Source of the DNA: Anisakis pegreffii
Lineage: Eukaryota > Nematoda > Chromadorea > Rhabditida > Anisakidae
Reading direction: 5' to 3'
Assembly (NCBI GenBank): GCA_035041965.1
Contig: JAPYMA010000395.1
Span: forward strand, 60,402-124,401
Length of the DNA stretch: 64,000 nucleotides
The position numbers were made by a program, and so were the translations under genes. This document shows, one piece after another, positions 1-15,500 of this stretch. The notes below the pieces were generated by a model, which was not told where the DNA came from, ran no database searches, and was given only the letters and a program-made list of their open reading frames with translations. Within the stretch, counting starts at the first letter, position 1. Every line of letters starts with the position of its first letter.

Positions 1-3000
1 GTTGTTCAGCACGAATGCATTGTCGATATGCAACATGCAATTTGAATGTGCATTGAATTCTGTCACAAAATGGAACAGCTAGCGAATTCCGATAGGACGG
101 ACAGCTAATCAACGACTCTCGACAAAATCTCTCCCAAATAAGATAGCAGTATTCTTTCGAGAATGCAGCGAATTGATGGCCAGCCACATCATTCATTCTA
201 TGAACTCAGTAGTCAATATTTCGCACTATGAACAATGGACACAATGAAGGGAGGAGGTTCTGAGAATGTTTCTAAGAAGCAGCACTATCACAACTGATCA
301 TGTTGTCATTCATCCAAGCTGTTTATTCGGAAAACAACACATTTCAAACTATGCCAACCATCCACTCAGTCACAAGTTAGCCAACAAAGTTCACATAAAT
401 AGATTTTTGTTTCTTTCTAAGTGCATCCAATCATTCAACTCAATCATTCAACAATCCAATACACTTCTGACTCTTCCCGGCCAACTGGCGTTTTGTTCGT
501 AACTTAACCTGAGGACACACTGCTCAAGTGGCGGCGATGTTCCTTGTGACTTACTGCCGGCCAACTCGATCGGTCATTTCGATCAACTTCGTGTTCAACA
601 ACGCCGTTCATCTATTCCTGTTGAAGAACAGCGTTTCTTTCTGACATCAGCGTTCATTCCCAGGCTTCTTGAATTGTATTATCGCTATTTGCTAAACATT
701 TGTTACTTGCTCCAAATTTCTTGAATTCAACGGTTTATAGCAATTTCCAGCATAAGTTTCTTCTCATTGTCAGGAAAAGTTCTTTGTTTGACGCTGGAAT
801 TGTAAATGTGTGAAGAGATCATTCTCAGGATTTGTTGCACGTTCACGAAGCCAATTCCGATAGGCGCTGAGATGTTCCCAGAGCTTAGCTCACATTCACA
901 TTCTGCCCATTGTTTGCTGGTGCAAGTTTTATTTTTGCAAATGCCCTGCTGGCTAGCTACGGCAAATACTGATGTGCGAGGCAAAACATCTGAATGTTTT
1001 GAAGTGTTTCACTGCACTGATTCCTTCCATCTTAGTGCTGGCAAGTTTACAAGGTTTCTTTTTGCTACCGTATATGATAGTTTATTTTTCGTTGGTGTTG
1101 ATCAGTTGGTTAGATGACTGTAGATTGATGAATACTGTTGACTGTTCATCATCAAATCTGTTTACTTGCTTATTGTAAACGTTACTATAATTCCATCAAA
1201 TCCATTGTTAACGCGAAACTGAATTTGCTCCATTGTTAACGCAAATTGAGGATATTCATTATGTTTGAGTAATCGCTATTGTCACATCACCTGCACCACT
1301 TCATTGATATCAAAATTATTATGTCGATTCTGCAATCTACATTTTGAGTTGCCAGATTATTGCTTCGCTCCCAGCTGCACAAATCACTGCGATTGCACCA
1401 TCAAGGTGCCCATGTTTGGTTTCTTTTCCAGGAATTGCATAAGGCAGCGTCAATTCTCGAATGAAACCTTGAGAATATTGACAGTGCTTACACAATGTGA
1501 AATATGGGCGATTTCTAGATGTTTATGTGCGATTTCAAGTAGTCTTACAACAGTGTGAGATTTTGAATGGTGTAGGTGCTTAGCGCTTGGAAGCAATATT
1601 TCTTCGTTGATCATTTGGTAGTGAAGATGTGAATTTGGTTCGAGTCCTCAGTCAGTTTCATGCCAAAGAAATGTTTTCGAGATGAGGACGAACCACTGTA
1701 GAATCAAATCATTTCTCAGCTAACCGTTCAAACTTGCTCGAGAATTCACAACAACAATAGCAATTGTTTCATGCTAATGATAACACCAGCTGTTGGAATT
1801 TTGACTTTCGACAACGTGATATTGTTGTGAAGCAGAGACAACGTTTAGAATTATCGAATATTTTCTGCCATCGAAATCATCGATTTGAACTGAAAGTATT
1901 TAGATTTCAGAGTAGAAATTGATTGCCAAATGAATGCAATGTTCACTTATGCATGAATTGACAACTAATCACATAACAACAACATCGAAAATTCTGAGAG
2001 ATATTGTTGGTGGCGATTGATCGAAGCGAGCATCTTCTTCAGCTTGTTTTCATTGGGTTTGTTGATTTGGCTGATTGAATGAACTTTGTGTGGCTGTTGG
2101 CTTATCGCATAAACAGATACACACTGTGGAAGGGTCCAGCCATGAACTTGGGTTGGGCGAAGCGTTGCGTGGCCAAACTTAGAACGAATGATTTGAGTCA
2201 AATTGGCGTCAGAATAAGCGAATGACAAGGAGAAATTGATGGACAAATGAAGAACAAACGAACGACATGAAATGTGACGGAAACGATGAAGCAATGGCAT
2301 AAGTGAAGAAGCAGCAGTTAGTATCTCGAATGACATCTGCAAAATTGCCGACCCTAGCAGAAAACAAACGAATGAAGTAGAAAAACGGGATGTTGTTCGA
2401 AAAGAAGGTTGAATTGGTGCGCGGATGGGTTTGCCCAGCTAACATCCATCGTTGTTATTCCTAGTTCCTCATATTTTGAATGTTCGCAGTCATCTTGCAG
2501 TATCTTTCATCGTTGTTGGAGAATTGATGCTGGATAATACTGCTATTCATGTTGATATTGATGATGGCTGATGTCATCGATATCGGCGATGCCACCGTCT
2601 GTTGTTTTTGCCATTTGGTTTCGTCGTCAACTGTTGCAGATGCACTTTTTTGTGTGGAGCCAACAAGAGTGTTTGCTATGGTTTGTTATTCAGTTAGTTG
2701 TGACTGCTAACGAATTCACTCATTATGAAAATATTTTGAACATTATTCATTCCACTGAAGCATTCGTTCACATCGCTGGAATTGATTTGAAATCACTTCA
2801 ACACTATGAGGAAGAATAGACTATTCACATAAAATTCATGAAATGAGAATTATGAAACATTCATATGGTTTAAGAATGCTAGATTGTCGGCATTGTTGAA
2901 TGTGAGAATATTAGTATGTGATTAGTTTTAGCTGAAGAGAAACTAGTGCATTCTGACGTGGAAATTTATTCATGTCCAGGTTTACGATGGGAAATATTGA

Positions 3001-6000
3001 TGAAGTGATGATTGCAACAATTTATGACATCGCTATCGGATATGCCGTTTTGAGCATGTACAGCAAGCAGCCTTTTCCATTCACAGTTACTATTGCATCG
3101 CGTTAGTACGTTATAGCGCACTGATTATGAATGCAATGTTGTAAGGCATGAAGTCAATCCAAATGCTTCACAAAACGAGCAAATGTTATGCGATGAGGAC
3201 TGAATTTTGGTGACTTTTGTTGGCAGTTCAGTTGAGAAATAGAGCACATTTTGAGAGCATTACAGCATGTGATGATTTATGGTGGTAGCATGAAATATGA
3301 CTGAAAATCATGATATGGGATTGTGCGGTTGGAGGTTAACGCTTCAGAAGTACTCATTGTGAATGTGCACCGAGAATGCCCAATTTTGCGTTGATTCTGA
3401 TATTCGCTAGCAAAATCAGCTCACATTTTTATACTCAAGCAAATTTGTTTGAATTGACTGACAATTTCAACAGCCTGTGATAGTAGTGATTCGACATTTC
3501 GGATGCAGCAAATGGTTACATTTATGCAGAGAAAACATTTCATGAGTGCACACAATGAATGTCTCTTTTTGATTGAAATATCAATCGATGTTAAGCGCTC
3601 CAATTACATCTCCAAAATTACCGATTTTTAAATTACCACTGCCAAAAATAGTCACCATTTGGATCTCATCTGGACAATAATTTTTCTCCGCAAGAATTCT
3701 GGTGCGTTCAAATCGCACCTTTTGTCATTCCTCAGTGAAAGTCGAGAAGATATTTGGGACTTTTATGCAAATGCTACTGTTCAACAGCGGGAATTTCGTC
3801 TGTTGCCTGTTGATTCCATACGTGCCACATCGTGCCATTTAACAAAGTCTCCAGCCTTGTCCATTTCTTCGAATTTAATCTGAATTGAAACTGTTTAGGA
3901 AGACGACTCAACGCATTCTGCGTGAACATCAGTTGAATTCTATATGTAGGCATAACAAACATGGAGTTCATGAGAGAAATTGCGTGATTTCCATTCATCC
4001 GGGTAATGTTTCATTATGGTCTAATTCAAAAAGGTCATTGCAGTAGAGTGCAATGAATTACTTCGCTGCTGTTGCACGCGTAGAAAGTGAATAAATGCTA
4101 GCCGTAGCCAGTCCAGTTGATTCTTTTACTACGGATAGATTGAAGGTACGATTCTGATCGAATCCAGTGATCCTTAATCTACAATGACTGGAGCTTATGA
4201 GAAACACTTGGAGTTCTCCTCTATCATCGCTCATCTTCGACAGAAAGCCATTGTGAAATTTGTTGAACATTCAACGCGAGAGATCGTTGTCCTATCCCTT
4301 TGTTTGTTTCAACTGCTAACAGCAAATGATACCAATGACACAACGCATTGTTTCGAATGTCTCCATGCAAATCTGATGTAGTGTCACCAATATTCATGAA
4401 CGGCGTCGATACAGTCATTCGCTTAAATGTTACCACACAGAGTTTTCCGTCATTGTCGCTTATTTCTCATAAGCAAAATCTGCTGTCACCTACCACTTAC
4501 TGTCCACCGAGAGCTTATTATAGAGTTTACATTCTCATTGTTGTTGGTGCTCGCTTCCTACTACTTTCACCTACCTATAGATGGAACCAGTAAGGCCGAT
4601 GATTTCATTGAATTGTGATATTTTGTTTGAATGATGACTGCAATGAATTAACCTAATTTGCATCATACTCAACGTTATTGTCATTCTAATTATAGATTTA
4701 TTCTCATCATTGCTTTTAAGTCATACCTACATATAGCATTGCAGATTTTGTTTCAACATGACATCATTTTATGATCCAGCCGAGTTGGCTCAGGACCGTT
4801 ACTTAATTGTGATCATTCGTAGATCAGTTTCTCAATGGACGAATGATCAATTGCCGTAGAAATTAGTGAAATTGCAAATCTGTGCACGTTCATGCTTGCC
4901 TTCTAACATCCTCGCTTTATAATGTATCCCGTTAGACCGCTGGACTGTTATTAGCCCAAAGGAATCATTTCATAATCCTGCAGCATATCAGTCAGCTATT
5001 GTGGTAATTCATGAGCAATCTGAGAACTCGAGGTGCGTCAACAAAAGATTAGCGTTCTTCGTTATTGGCCTGCATCATCGTGCGTGAACGTTTAAAGTTA
5101 GCATCTAAAATTCCTTTGTGTGTCTTTTGTTCTTTACTGTTTTTGCTTTGTCGATTGAAAACATTTTTGAATATGTTCGGAAAGCGGTCGCAATAAATCA
5201 TGTGGACGAGTCAGCACATTATTCATTTCTTGTCACCACTTCACAATAACGTTGACGCGATTATAATAGATACACTTAGAAAGGATTGTGCTAATCGTTT
5301 GTTAGGTTTTTCGAAAACACGAAACAAAAATGTGTTATTCGCGTTTGAATGAACGAGGAATAACAGCCAACTGTTGCAATCGATTTGCACTTTCCAACAG
5401 CGATGAAAGTAGCCTGGCATTCCATTGCTCCTACCACTAGAATGAGCCTCTTCTCGTGTTTCGTGTTTCAAAACCGTTGGAGAAATGAACGAATTTTCAA
5501 CTTCATATTTGCGTATGCAACAATGGCGAGTGGCACAAAACATCAAGCCGCTTTGTGAGTTTTCTCGCAACGGCTCTGAAGCCTACACGAAAAGTAGTAT
5601 CGAAGTTTATGCAGGACGGTAGAAGTCGAAATTTGCAGAGAGATCACTTTGCACAACACTGATTATTAGAAAGGAACATTAATTTAGAGCTTGTGAAACC
5701 TAATCTTTATCGTCCAAGAATATTAGAGAAAACATATCCGATTCGTTCGTTTTTTTTCGGATCGTTTGCAGTCGGTCGTTTGTGTGGTACAAATATGTGG
5801 AAATTCACGAGGTTTTCAAAATGCTTAAAAGAATTGTGAGTGATAGGGAATTGAGGTAACTGCAATAGTTTTGCGATAGTTGTAGAATCGATCAAGACAT
5901 TTTTGTTCAAGACATCAAAATTTGAGAAATTTAGCTGATTGCCTCCAAAATGAGTGCGCTATCCTTCATGCAGTTATGCAGGTGAAATTGTTGCATAATT

Positions 6001-9000
6001 TGGATATTCATGAAATAGTCGCAATCGATTCGTCTAACTCGAAATGACCTATTCTGCGCCAGCATTGATCACTGATCGATGCGTTGCACTTGGCCGTGTT
6101 CGAGTGACGTTCTTGCTTATTATTACTAGAGTTACTCAGTACAAAACTTCAACTTCTCGTCATCACCACTCATCAGTATTGATGTTTTAATGAATATGCT
6201 TTCGGCACAACTGCCATCAAATGAATGCACTCTCGAAACTTTTCGACATAAATGACTCTGAATTGCTGAAATTCTTCACTAACTCCTCAAACAATCATAA
6301 AGCAATAAGATCTATGCATTTAGTGATTGATCACATTCTTCAAACGTCCACGAACTTACTTAAGGCGTTGTTGAACGCAACATTCGGCCTAAAACTGGTT
6401 TCGGTTCATCCAGGATACTTTCATACTCCAATGTGTGGACGTCACTGGGAATAGCCAAGCCGATTTTCATAATTTCAATGAATTGGCACATTTCAATACC
6501 ATAACAGCATCTGATTTTGGGAGAAGTCCGTTCGAAACATCTACAAATGAGAAGTCATCAGCAGCCGAATTTTTTCACTGGTTGATAATCAAAAGTTTTC
6601 ATGCGCAGTCTGTTGCTTGCACAGTCACTGTATGAAAGTGTGGTGGTTTGTTGACGATAAGTTTGCGATACAACACAAACGATGCGACTGATTTTGCTAA
6701 TTTCGAGGACGGGAACTAGCGTAAACAGTCACCGAATTTGGCTGATAGGGTTGTACCGATGTGCAATTTGTTTTGTCAATAACAATTTTGTTAGCAAAAA
6801 ATATTACGCTCTATTTTTCATCACGCATTCAGTAGTCGTTTTTGTTGTTTCCAGCAGCCGCAGACTCCGCAGTTTGAATGTGTGCGTTTTCAGACCAAAA
6901 AAATTAGACCATATTGTGAGATTGTGCGTTGCTCACAAACAAAGAAACAGTTGTTTAGGTGCTAATATTGACAGTAATAATCGTCGTTTGCTCACCTGAT
7001 GTGCGCCGTCGTAAACACGAGACACCACCACACATTCTCTGGGATAACAGTGAATATAAGCCATATTCACAACTTATTGCTTGCGATATAAAAACTTTAT
7101 AATGTGATTGACACATCGGTTGCTGCTAGTCACTTTAAGCAGAGATCGCTTAGAGTATTTCCATGTTAACGAGGATTATGTCAGGCGCTCATGTTGTCAC
7201 CATATCAGGTAATTGAAATCAGCTGAAGTGAATGGTATTTGAGCGGTGACATTCCAATTGGCCTTCAGCGCTTTTCATGTAGCGGCAGCCTCGACCATGG
7301 TCCGATTGCGGAATCCCAGTTCAATTGCTGCTCTCTGATAGCTCAACACCATCGTCCTCATAGGTTTTTAGCGCCATGACCGTTAGCGCCACATAATTTC
7401 CTTGACCACAGTATGATCGCAATCCTCCTTTTTCACCAGAATAGAACTGATGCTCAGAATGCTGTTGTTACTTCAGCAAGCACAGATACTCATTTGATGA
7501 GGTGCATTCAATTGAGGCAAACTGAGCTGTTCGCCGCACCTGAATCCACCCAATGTTCACGAAATAAGACTCTGAATTAGGCCGTTAAAATGATATCAGC
7601 AGAATTCCATAGTATATTGTGGTCTGCTTCAAAGAATTAAAAGTTTTAAACTATTTTCGCAGTGCCAAATTCGTGGCTTATTATCAGTCGCCATTACTGA
7701 GTGATTTCATGACATCCAGTCATTTATCAAATGCAGATCACCACGCGACTGAGTGTCATATGCGGTGATTGGGCTAGTTTTATCTCAAATTACTCGAGGT
7801 TACTCAGATATTGTCAACAAAATTCCTTTCATTCTTCCTTTCATATTTTCCATCCTTTTTTGGGTGCATTTTTTTCTGTGTTTTCCCAGTTTTGTGTGTA
7901 GGAAATAGTTAAAGAAAAGCTTGTTTGGTTAGGCGTTGAAAAAGCTATGAAAATCGTAAAGGATTTTCTGGACTTTCAAGCCTGAAGAATTGATGAGAAT
8001 GAGTTGAAGGAACGTTGCTGACATTCGGACATCGTCTTCGAATAGAACTCCATTCAGATTATGTGTGATCTGTAGTTTATGACAGCAACACATTTCGCAT
8101 TTGTTTCAACATGATCATGGCTTAACGTGTGTCAGCGTGACTTCAGCCGCTAATTGCGCAAAATTTACTAAAATGAAACCGTTGCAAGTAACATCCTTTT
8201 ACGATGCTGAGTACGTCATCACTCCGGAATACTCTGCGCTTTTTTGATGGATAACTTTTAGTGCTCTGCAATGAGTGCTGCATTATTATGACATTGAATT
8301 GGTTCGTTTCGCGATTGTGTGTCGTAACCGATGATATGACTTCTTCTGTCTGAGCGCATAAATAATGTTCTTGATTGATTACAGGAAAGCAAATCCAAAA
8401 AAATGGGAAGGCGAACAAAAAACCGAAATGTTTGGTACGGTTGTGAGGAATCACTTTGGAGGAAATCGAAGAAGTTGTTGACGAAGAGCATTCAATGCGG
8501 CATGACTCCAAGTTTGATTCAATCATTTTGGGTTTATGCACAAGCGACATCTCTTAGTTCAGTCACTTCAGTTAACGACATTTTTCACGTGTTCTCGAAT
8601 TTACTGCTATCTTAATGTTATACTCAGCTGCAATGACTGGCTGCAGAAAGCTACGAGTTTCATGTGATCAGCATGAATGATCAATCGGTAATTCGTCTCC
8701 TAAATGCATCAAAGGAATATTATGGTGAATTGTATGTCGGTTGGTGGAACTGAAAGTTTTTAAATCTCAAGTTTCAAATCGTTGAAAATTAAATGTTTCT
8801 ATTCAGTTCACACCTTCACAATTCACAAGAAAATCTCACGCATTGTCTCTGTCTGCAATCAATGCTTTCACATAAAAATAGTTTCTGAAAACCGATAAAA
8901 ATCAAATCAGCTGTATGCTCCCGACGATAACACCTTATACGATTTCCGCTTCTGATTTAGCCATACGCATAGGGCTTTAAAAGCGTCATAACCATCCCGT

Positions 9001-9255
9001 GAATAGTCGCGACATGTCAAATCAGTCAAATGATCGTTGACGTCTGCGCCGTAACAAAAAAAGTATCTAGATCAAATTCAGAATAACTGAGGAACGAGCG
9101 AATTAGCATTATACCGGGAATATGTGAAGATGAAAAAGCCGTAAAATAGGATGAATTGAGCACATTAATCGCAGGATTAAATGTAGTTTGGTTGACAATT
9201 TAGAGCGTCAGACAATTGTTCTAGTTGAATAATTCCGACCTATTAACAGAAGGAA
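1..9255. other. Gene-poor left end
   Basis: No splice-bounded conserved exon, RNA gene or transposon recognised. Open frames of 60-135 codons occur on both strands without family motifs or coherent composition. CATTC/GAATG and TTCA/TGAA words are conspicuously frequent. Confidence 0.6.
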
Positions 9256-9426
9256 ATGGCCAACGACTCTGAACTAATTTTCAAAGAATTCAGCATTCAG
9301 AAGCAATCGCTTCAACTTCCGAAAATCAAGCAACATTTCATAGAGCACACAAAACGCCTCATTATAGAGAAAAGGCAGTGTCGCGACTACCGCGAAAAGC
9401 CAGCATATAAAGAAGATAGTACTTAA
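9256..9426 (+). other. Short basic ORF, 56 codons, unknown
   Basis: It begins MANDSELIFKEFSIQKQSLQ, continues LPKIKQHFIEHTKRLIIEKRQ and ends AYKEDST. It is Lys/Arg/Gln-rich and hydrophilic. It lies immediately before a tRNA-like stretch at 9.45-9.54 kb, so the pair may belong to a degraded repeat. No family recognised. Confidence 0.2.
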
Positions 9427-9449
9427 AAATCAAATAGAAATGGTTCAGC

Positions 9450-9538
9450 AATGGCCCGATAGTGTACTGGTGTAACGTTGAGCTTTGAGGATCCGATCAG
9501 TTCAGAAGGCGTGAGTTAGATTCCGCGGCGGTCCAAAA
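9450..9538 (+). other. tRNA-like fragment (possible Pol III-derived repeat)
   Basis: GGCCCGATAGTGTACTGGTG resembles a tRNA 5' end with an A box. GAGTTAGATTCCGCGG about 65 bases on resembles a degenerate B box. No convincing cloverleaf could be folded by hand, so this is at best a tRNA relic or SINE head. Confidence 0.25.
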
Positions 9539-9539
9539 T

Positions 9540-12500
9540 CTTTGACGAAGTTAGATCTCATTCAAGAGATTGCCAAGAGGGCTTGGTTTCGACAGGCAGT
9601 GTGAGACGACATTATGAATGGTGCCAAGAGCAGAAGATCCTGTGCAACATTTCAGTTACTTCATAGCGGTAAATTTTTCGACTGAACTTTGAGATCTAGC
9701 GTGTTTGCAAGTTTCCGCAGACTAAAGTAAAATTTTGGGGTTTAGAATCGCGCTGATCATAAATTTAGACGTTTGGTATTCACAACACATTAATTTTTAT
9801 CGGTTCAATGTTCATGAGCAAATGCTATAAAATTCTTGAGAAAATCATTGGTTAGTGATGTAGAAAACACTGACTCTGAGAGAATTTTGATGCGTCACAA
9901 TTACGACAATTTGTTACAGCTAATGAAAGCCGTCCTTTTGATCTTCAAGAGCATTCCAGGAAATTTTAAAGTGAATAATATTGTTTACGATAACGTTCCA
10001 GAGAAATGACGTGATAAAAGTCCTGATTTAATGATTCTTTCGTGCGTCATTCTAACTTCAAAAAATAGCCGATTGCATAATTGGATAAGTTTTCCATGCG
10101 CTTCAAAGCATCACATCAGTGCGGTGCTCTAAAAGTGTGTGTACCATTTCGGAAAGTTCTAGAGAAAAAGAAAGAAACTGCGCTATGAAACTATCACTTC
10201 CGTGCTCTAGAAATCGTCACGCCTAAGCGGATTCCTAGAATTTTCATGTCATGTTAAGGCAAATTATTTCCTGGAATGCTCATAGAAGATCAAATTAAAA
10301 CAGCCAATTTAATTTGTTCTGTGAACAAGCTGGTCAGTGAATTTCAACGTTTGTTTATCACAAAGATGAGTGCGAAAAAAGCAGCGGCAATTTGCGGAAG
10401 AAATGCCAATTAGATGAAAAATAATATCGCCTGTACCAATTGCGTTTCTCGAATGAGTAATTTTCGCCGTTCACTCTTACACAATGCGTTTACATGCCTG
10501 TTAATAGCTATGAACTTGTTTGCTAATCTGTTTAAGACCAGGATTTCAGTTGAGAACAAATCCATTGTGGTGCTAACTGGAAATTTCTCGAAAGAACACC
10601 CCATAATCCTTCACTTCACAACACAGCAGCAGTACGTGCGTAAGTTGAAATTAATTATGGCCTGCAGTCGCAAATTCGAAACTTTTTATGAGATCTAGAC
10701 TACCATCACGCTGTAGCTATCATTGAATTAACTCGAGGTATTTCATATTGTTGGCGTCAATAAACGATATTCACATAAATGTTGCCCTCAATTGGGTTCA
10801 GAAATTGTTCCTCTTGAGCGAAGATTCCCCCGTTGTTGAGCTTAATCGAATGTGTGGAATGGATGGGATGTGCGTTGCTGTTAATATGAATTATGACATG
10901 TGTTTTGGTCATATTTGGGCGTTAGAGTGGAGTTGGCTAACCAGCAAAAAAACGCACTCATTTTCGAGTAATATTCGTTCAATCACATTCTTTCATCAAC
11001 ATTCCACGAGGCACATCGCTTTCTTCCCGTGCTTGCAACTATCACTCACTGCTTATCGTTTCCGATAGTGCATCTGAACCTTACGCTAATCTCATTCAAA
11101 TATCGTACTCTGACATGCCACTTCAAGGCAAGAACGAACACTCACGTTTTTTGAGGCTTGCTGAATCTATTTCATATTCAATGACCTTGTCTCACGCTAC
11201 GCAATTAATTGACTTGTTGGATTCGTGGAAAATTTGCAAACATGATTTAGTTTGATGGATATCCGCGCTCATTAGACTAATTGGAATATTATAGTATGAG
11301 TGCTCGCAAGCAGATATCACGAAATACATGTGTACATGCACATATGCATGGTTAGAAATGTGAGCGCTGCTTAAAGATCCCGGTGCTTCCATTTTTTACT
11401 GCACGAATTTGCTAATTTATTCGTAGCGAATGCTTCGACATGCGTGTTTCCGACAAGCGGATAAAGCAAACGTTTGCAAATCGAAATCGTCGGAATTTGC
11501 TGGCAGTTTATAAGCAATTGATGCAGCGGGGAACATGAACTGTTAACGATTCGGTGATCTAAACTGATACTAATGATTTAGGGTCCAAAAGAACAAGACT
11601 GAAACGAGCGAATGAATGAACGCCTAATGAATTTGGACTAGGCGATTACATCTGGGCACATCAATTCTTAGTCAACGTTACGATTGAGTTGTGGTGTACC
11701 GTTCAGGACATGAGTAATGAGCGGCATGAATGTGAACGTTGATATGGACTGATATCACTAAAGCCTGTTTCATTCCTGAACCATTTCATCTCATTGACGT
11801 TATTCTAGTTGGAGTTGATGTATTTGTTGGTGTCTTCGATACTGTTCCAAAGAAGCAATCGGCGAATGCAACGTTGATATTTGCATTGTTGACATTTTCA
11901 GTGCATTGTGGCGTGTCTGCGTCATGTTCGTTAAGCGTTGCTGTTGTTTAATTAATCACAACGATTCATTTAGCGCACACAAAACGATGACAGATTTCGA
12001 TGTTTTATTTTGACTCGACAACCGATTCGTACCATTTGCTGAACAATGTAAATGGAACATTTTTGTGGCATTTCTTGGGCATTTTTTTGATTGGCATCTA
12101 ACAATTTGCAACCATCACAAAACACAATGATGAAGAATCGTCAACAAAACCGCAGCCTTGCTCATTCGTTCGTCATTCCTAGCAATCGCTTTCTTGCTGA
12201 TTTCAGTTTCATTTTCAAGACAACACATTCATTATGTATGGCTAACATTAATTTTGCATTCATTCAGTCGTTCGCTTCAAAGAACATCAGTAGGCGACTA
12301 CTTCAGTTACCACGTCCATTTGCAACAATTTCCACACAGACACTAATTTGCTTACTTCAAATGGATTCAGTCTATCTGGTGAATTGCTCGAATAGATACC
12401 AGTTGTGATCAAAAATTCATGACCAGTAGATTTGCATGCGTATGTTCGTGCACAATGTGGGAAATTTATTCTTTTGCTCTTTCATAACCTCTTTTTCTTT

Positions 12501-15500
12501 TCAATTGTTGTCAGGACTTAAGCAATTGCTATTGCTAAAGGCAATGCCAAATGGGCTGTAGAGGAGAGCCATCATGGATTTCGTTGAATCAATTACGAAT
12601 TGTTTTTGCATTTAAACTCGTTGTGTGCACCTAAAAGAATTTGCATCTAGTCAAGGCTTGCTTGGACTGAGAACGTTCGAGTCGAAATGCGATAGAAGCT
12701 ATTGAATGCAGAAATAAAAAAGTTGTTTACGAACATACGCAGATTATCGACGAAATTCAACGCATGGTTTCTGGGCACACAGTCGATTAGTTGGAAGTTT
12801 CAGAAGTGAAAAAGCAGAGCAGAAAAACATCGAAACGACAGCAATAGCGATTATGGAAAATAGCGTGAACTCTATGAATAGCATGCGTAATTTCAGTGAT
12901 TCTCAACAACTGAATGCCTCCTCAGTTGAGCGTAAACAACTACCTTTCGCCTAAACCACACAGCATCCAGCTTTCGATTGAAGTTTTTCGACAACTCAAA
13001 ATCACTCTCGGACTTCAGCTGTGTTTTACAGTTGCTTCTCCAATTTTTCTCTTCTATCTCGTAGTTTCACGTTCCATTCCGTACGGCTTCATCATCGAAC
13101 TGTCTTGATCGTAATTTGCACAGCATGACACAGTTAGATTCAGTAAACACCTCCATCAACTGAATTAATAATGAAAAAAATTTCGATAACATGAACTAGT
13201 AGCAGTGAAAACACTCACGATGCATACAAATATGATTGATTATGAACCTATTCTCTATTGTTGTTCACATTTAGTCATGAACGTTGAATTGAAGCTGTGT
13301 GTTATTTTGACTGTAGATGATCTTGCTCGCTCGCGCACTTCGGGCATTTCCCGAAATCAGCGTGAATCTTTTTTTTGAACTCAATCGGTGACTCGAAAAT
13401 GAGCGTGATGCTGTCTAATGAAAAAATACATCATTCATCTTCCCGGCTGAATTATTTCAAAGTCTTGCTGGAAAATTATGATGAAGTACTTTCAGGTGAT
13501 ATTGGTTGTTATTGGTTGACTTTTGCTCTCGCTCTATACACTTCGATCCTAATTCATTTGCACTTAAGTAACTCGCACCTAATTGCTCATTTATTAACCA
13601 TACGCTATCGTCGTCATCATATTCCAGCCGGATGAATCAGACGTTCTTTTGAACGCCTTCTTCCACATCAAGTAGGAAATTTTGACCGTTTTTTAAAGCG
13701 TTTTCTGTTATTTTAGCAATCTGATTGTTTGGATTTATTTAGATTAATGCTGATGCATCGAACTCGTTCATGTATGAAACATTCTGGTGTGCATATGAGT
13801 ACGTGTGTTTGCAAGCAAGCGAATAGAGCATTTATGGACGTCTCTTATAATTTATTTATCTCATTTCGATTAGAACTAAGTTCACCAAAAGGGCATTTAA
13901 GAGACCAGCGAAAGATAGCGTTGTCCTCTTATCTGATTTGACTGAATTTCAGTACTGCTCTAGTGCCCATGGGAGCAGTAGACGCTATCAGCAAAAGAAG
14001 GCTGCTGGCTGAGAATTAGATGACGACCAGAAAGTGACATTTAGAGAGTGAAGGAGAGTTCATTGTTGCAATGAGTTGGGTTGGATTTTGCTTAAGAAGG
14101 TAAAAATGATGCACTTTGGTTTGCAAAAATTTCGCATTTGCCACTGCATCAACTCACATTCAATGCTTTCGCAGGTTTTTTCGCCTTTTTTTGCAATGCT
14201 TTGAATTAAGCATTCAGTTCGTTGAGTAATAGAATTGAAGCAGATCTCTCCACAATTGATTTCATTGTTTTGCCTCATTCGGTTACAGATATTCTTATTC
14301 AGTGGTTCAAAGTGTCATTCCGGGTAAGCGGTGAGCAGGCAGCTTCTCACTGAACACTGTCGTTAGGGCTGCAATTTATGGCTCTAATATGGTTATGTGG
14401 TTGCCTAGAGTTCGAGTGAATGCCGGAAGCTTCGTGCATTATCGCTCTATTTCAGTCATCACCTCAGAGACAGCACCACCATTTGCTCTGTACAAAGTAC
14501 GCGAAATATTCCGGTTACCTCTCAGAATCGAACCTTTCATAGGCTACGAAGGTAATCAGTCCAAGCTTCATAGTTCAGCCTATTAGTACAACAACACTCT
14601 AATAATTCTGCTAATGTTCTTTTGACAAATCCAAAATGTCATCACTCATATATGACGTAGTTAAAAAGAGGTCGTCAATGACGCTTTCTAGAAAAATACT
14701 CAAATTTAACCTCTACGAATTATTTTCTATTTTGTAATCACGCACACTGAAGTTTAAACTGAGAAACGGATTCCACATAAAACACTATTACATGTGACGA
14801 GTGCATGTGTAACGAATTCAAGCTTAAAGCAATTAATGTCAAAATGACATGGTATTTTCGAGAAAATGTTCTATTCAGCTCATTTGTTCGTGAAAGTACA
14901 TGACCGCTTCATCCCACAATATTGGCGTCAATATTTCCTGTTCAATCTCTGACTTTTCGCCTATGTTTACTGAAAACTTCAAATAATTCTGGTGAAATGG
15001 CTAACTCTTAACATAGGATCAAATTCCACCGAGCTCATGTCAGCTAATTAATGTGCAGTTCAACAAATACGAGCAGACAGACAAGGGTAAGCTTCATAGA
15101 TTCTTCCAGAAGATTTAGTTCCGTTTTTTAGCGGTCGCGCAATTTGCGATCATATTTTTCAGCGAAAAAATATTCTTCCTCGGACATGTTTGGGTGTTTC
15201 AACCATCAACTGATTCCTTTTTCATATCTTGAATTATCCAGTGATCAGGCATTCTTTTAAAAATACATCCTTCACATCGATGAACGATCAGTTCGATTTT
15301 CAGATTAACCAATTTATCTATTTGTTTATCTATTTTCAGATGTAAGAGTGAAATGTGATCAGTTATTATATTGCATAAGTGAATCTGTTCATATAACTCT
15401 TTATTCATTTAAATCACATTTCATCCAGATTTATTCATAATGCAATCACATACCGCACGCTTGTTCGCTTTTATGTTAAGAGGCGATTGAAATTGAAATT

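Noticed and set aside
4785..4990. tRNA-like words (GAGTTGGCTCAGG; CTGGACTGTTATTAG...AATCCTGC) and a 9-base stem hairpin at about 4818-4854
   Set aside because: The A-box- and B-box-like parts are too far apart and no cloverleaf forms.
7275..7330. tRNA-like stretch around GCAGCCTCGACCATGG...CCCAGTTCAATTGC
   Set aside because: Only weak B-box similarity, with no foldable stems.
8143..8550. 135-codon minus-strand open frame with a hydrophobic stretch
   Set aside because: No family motif, and other overlapping frames are equally open.
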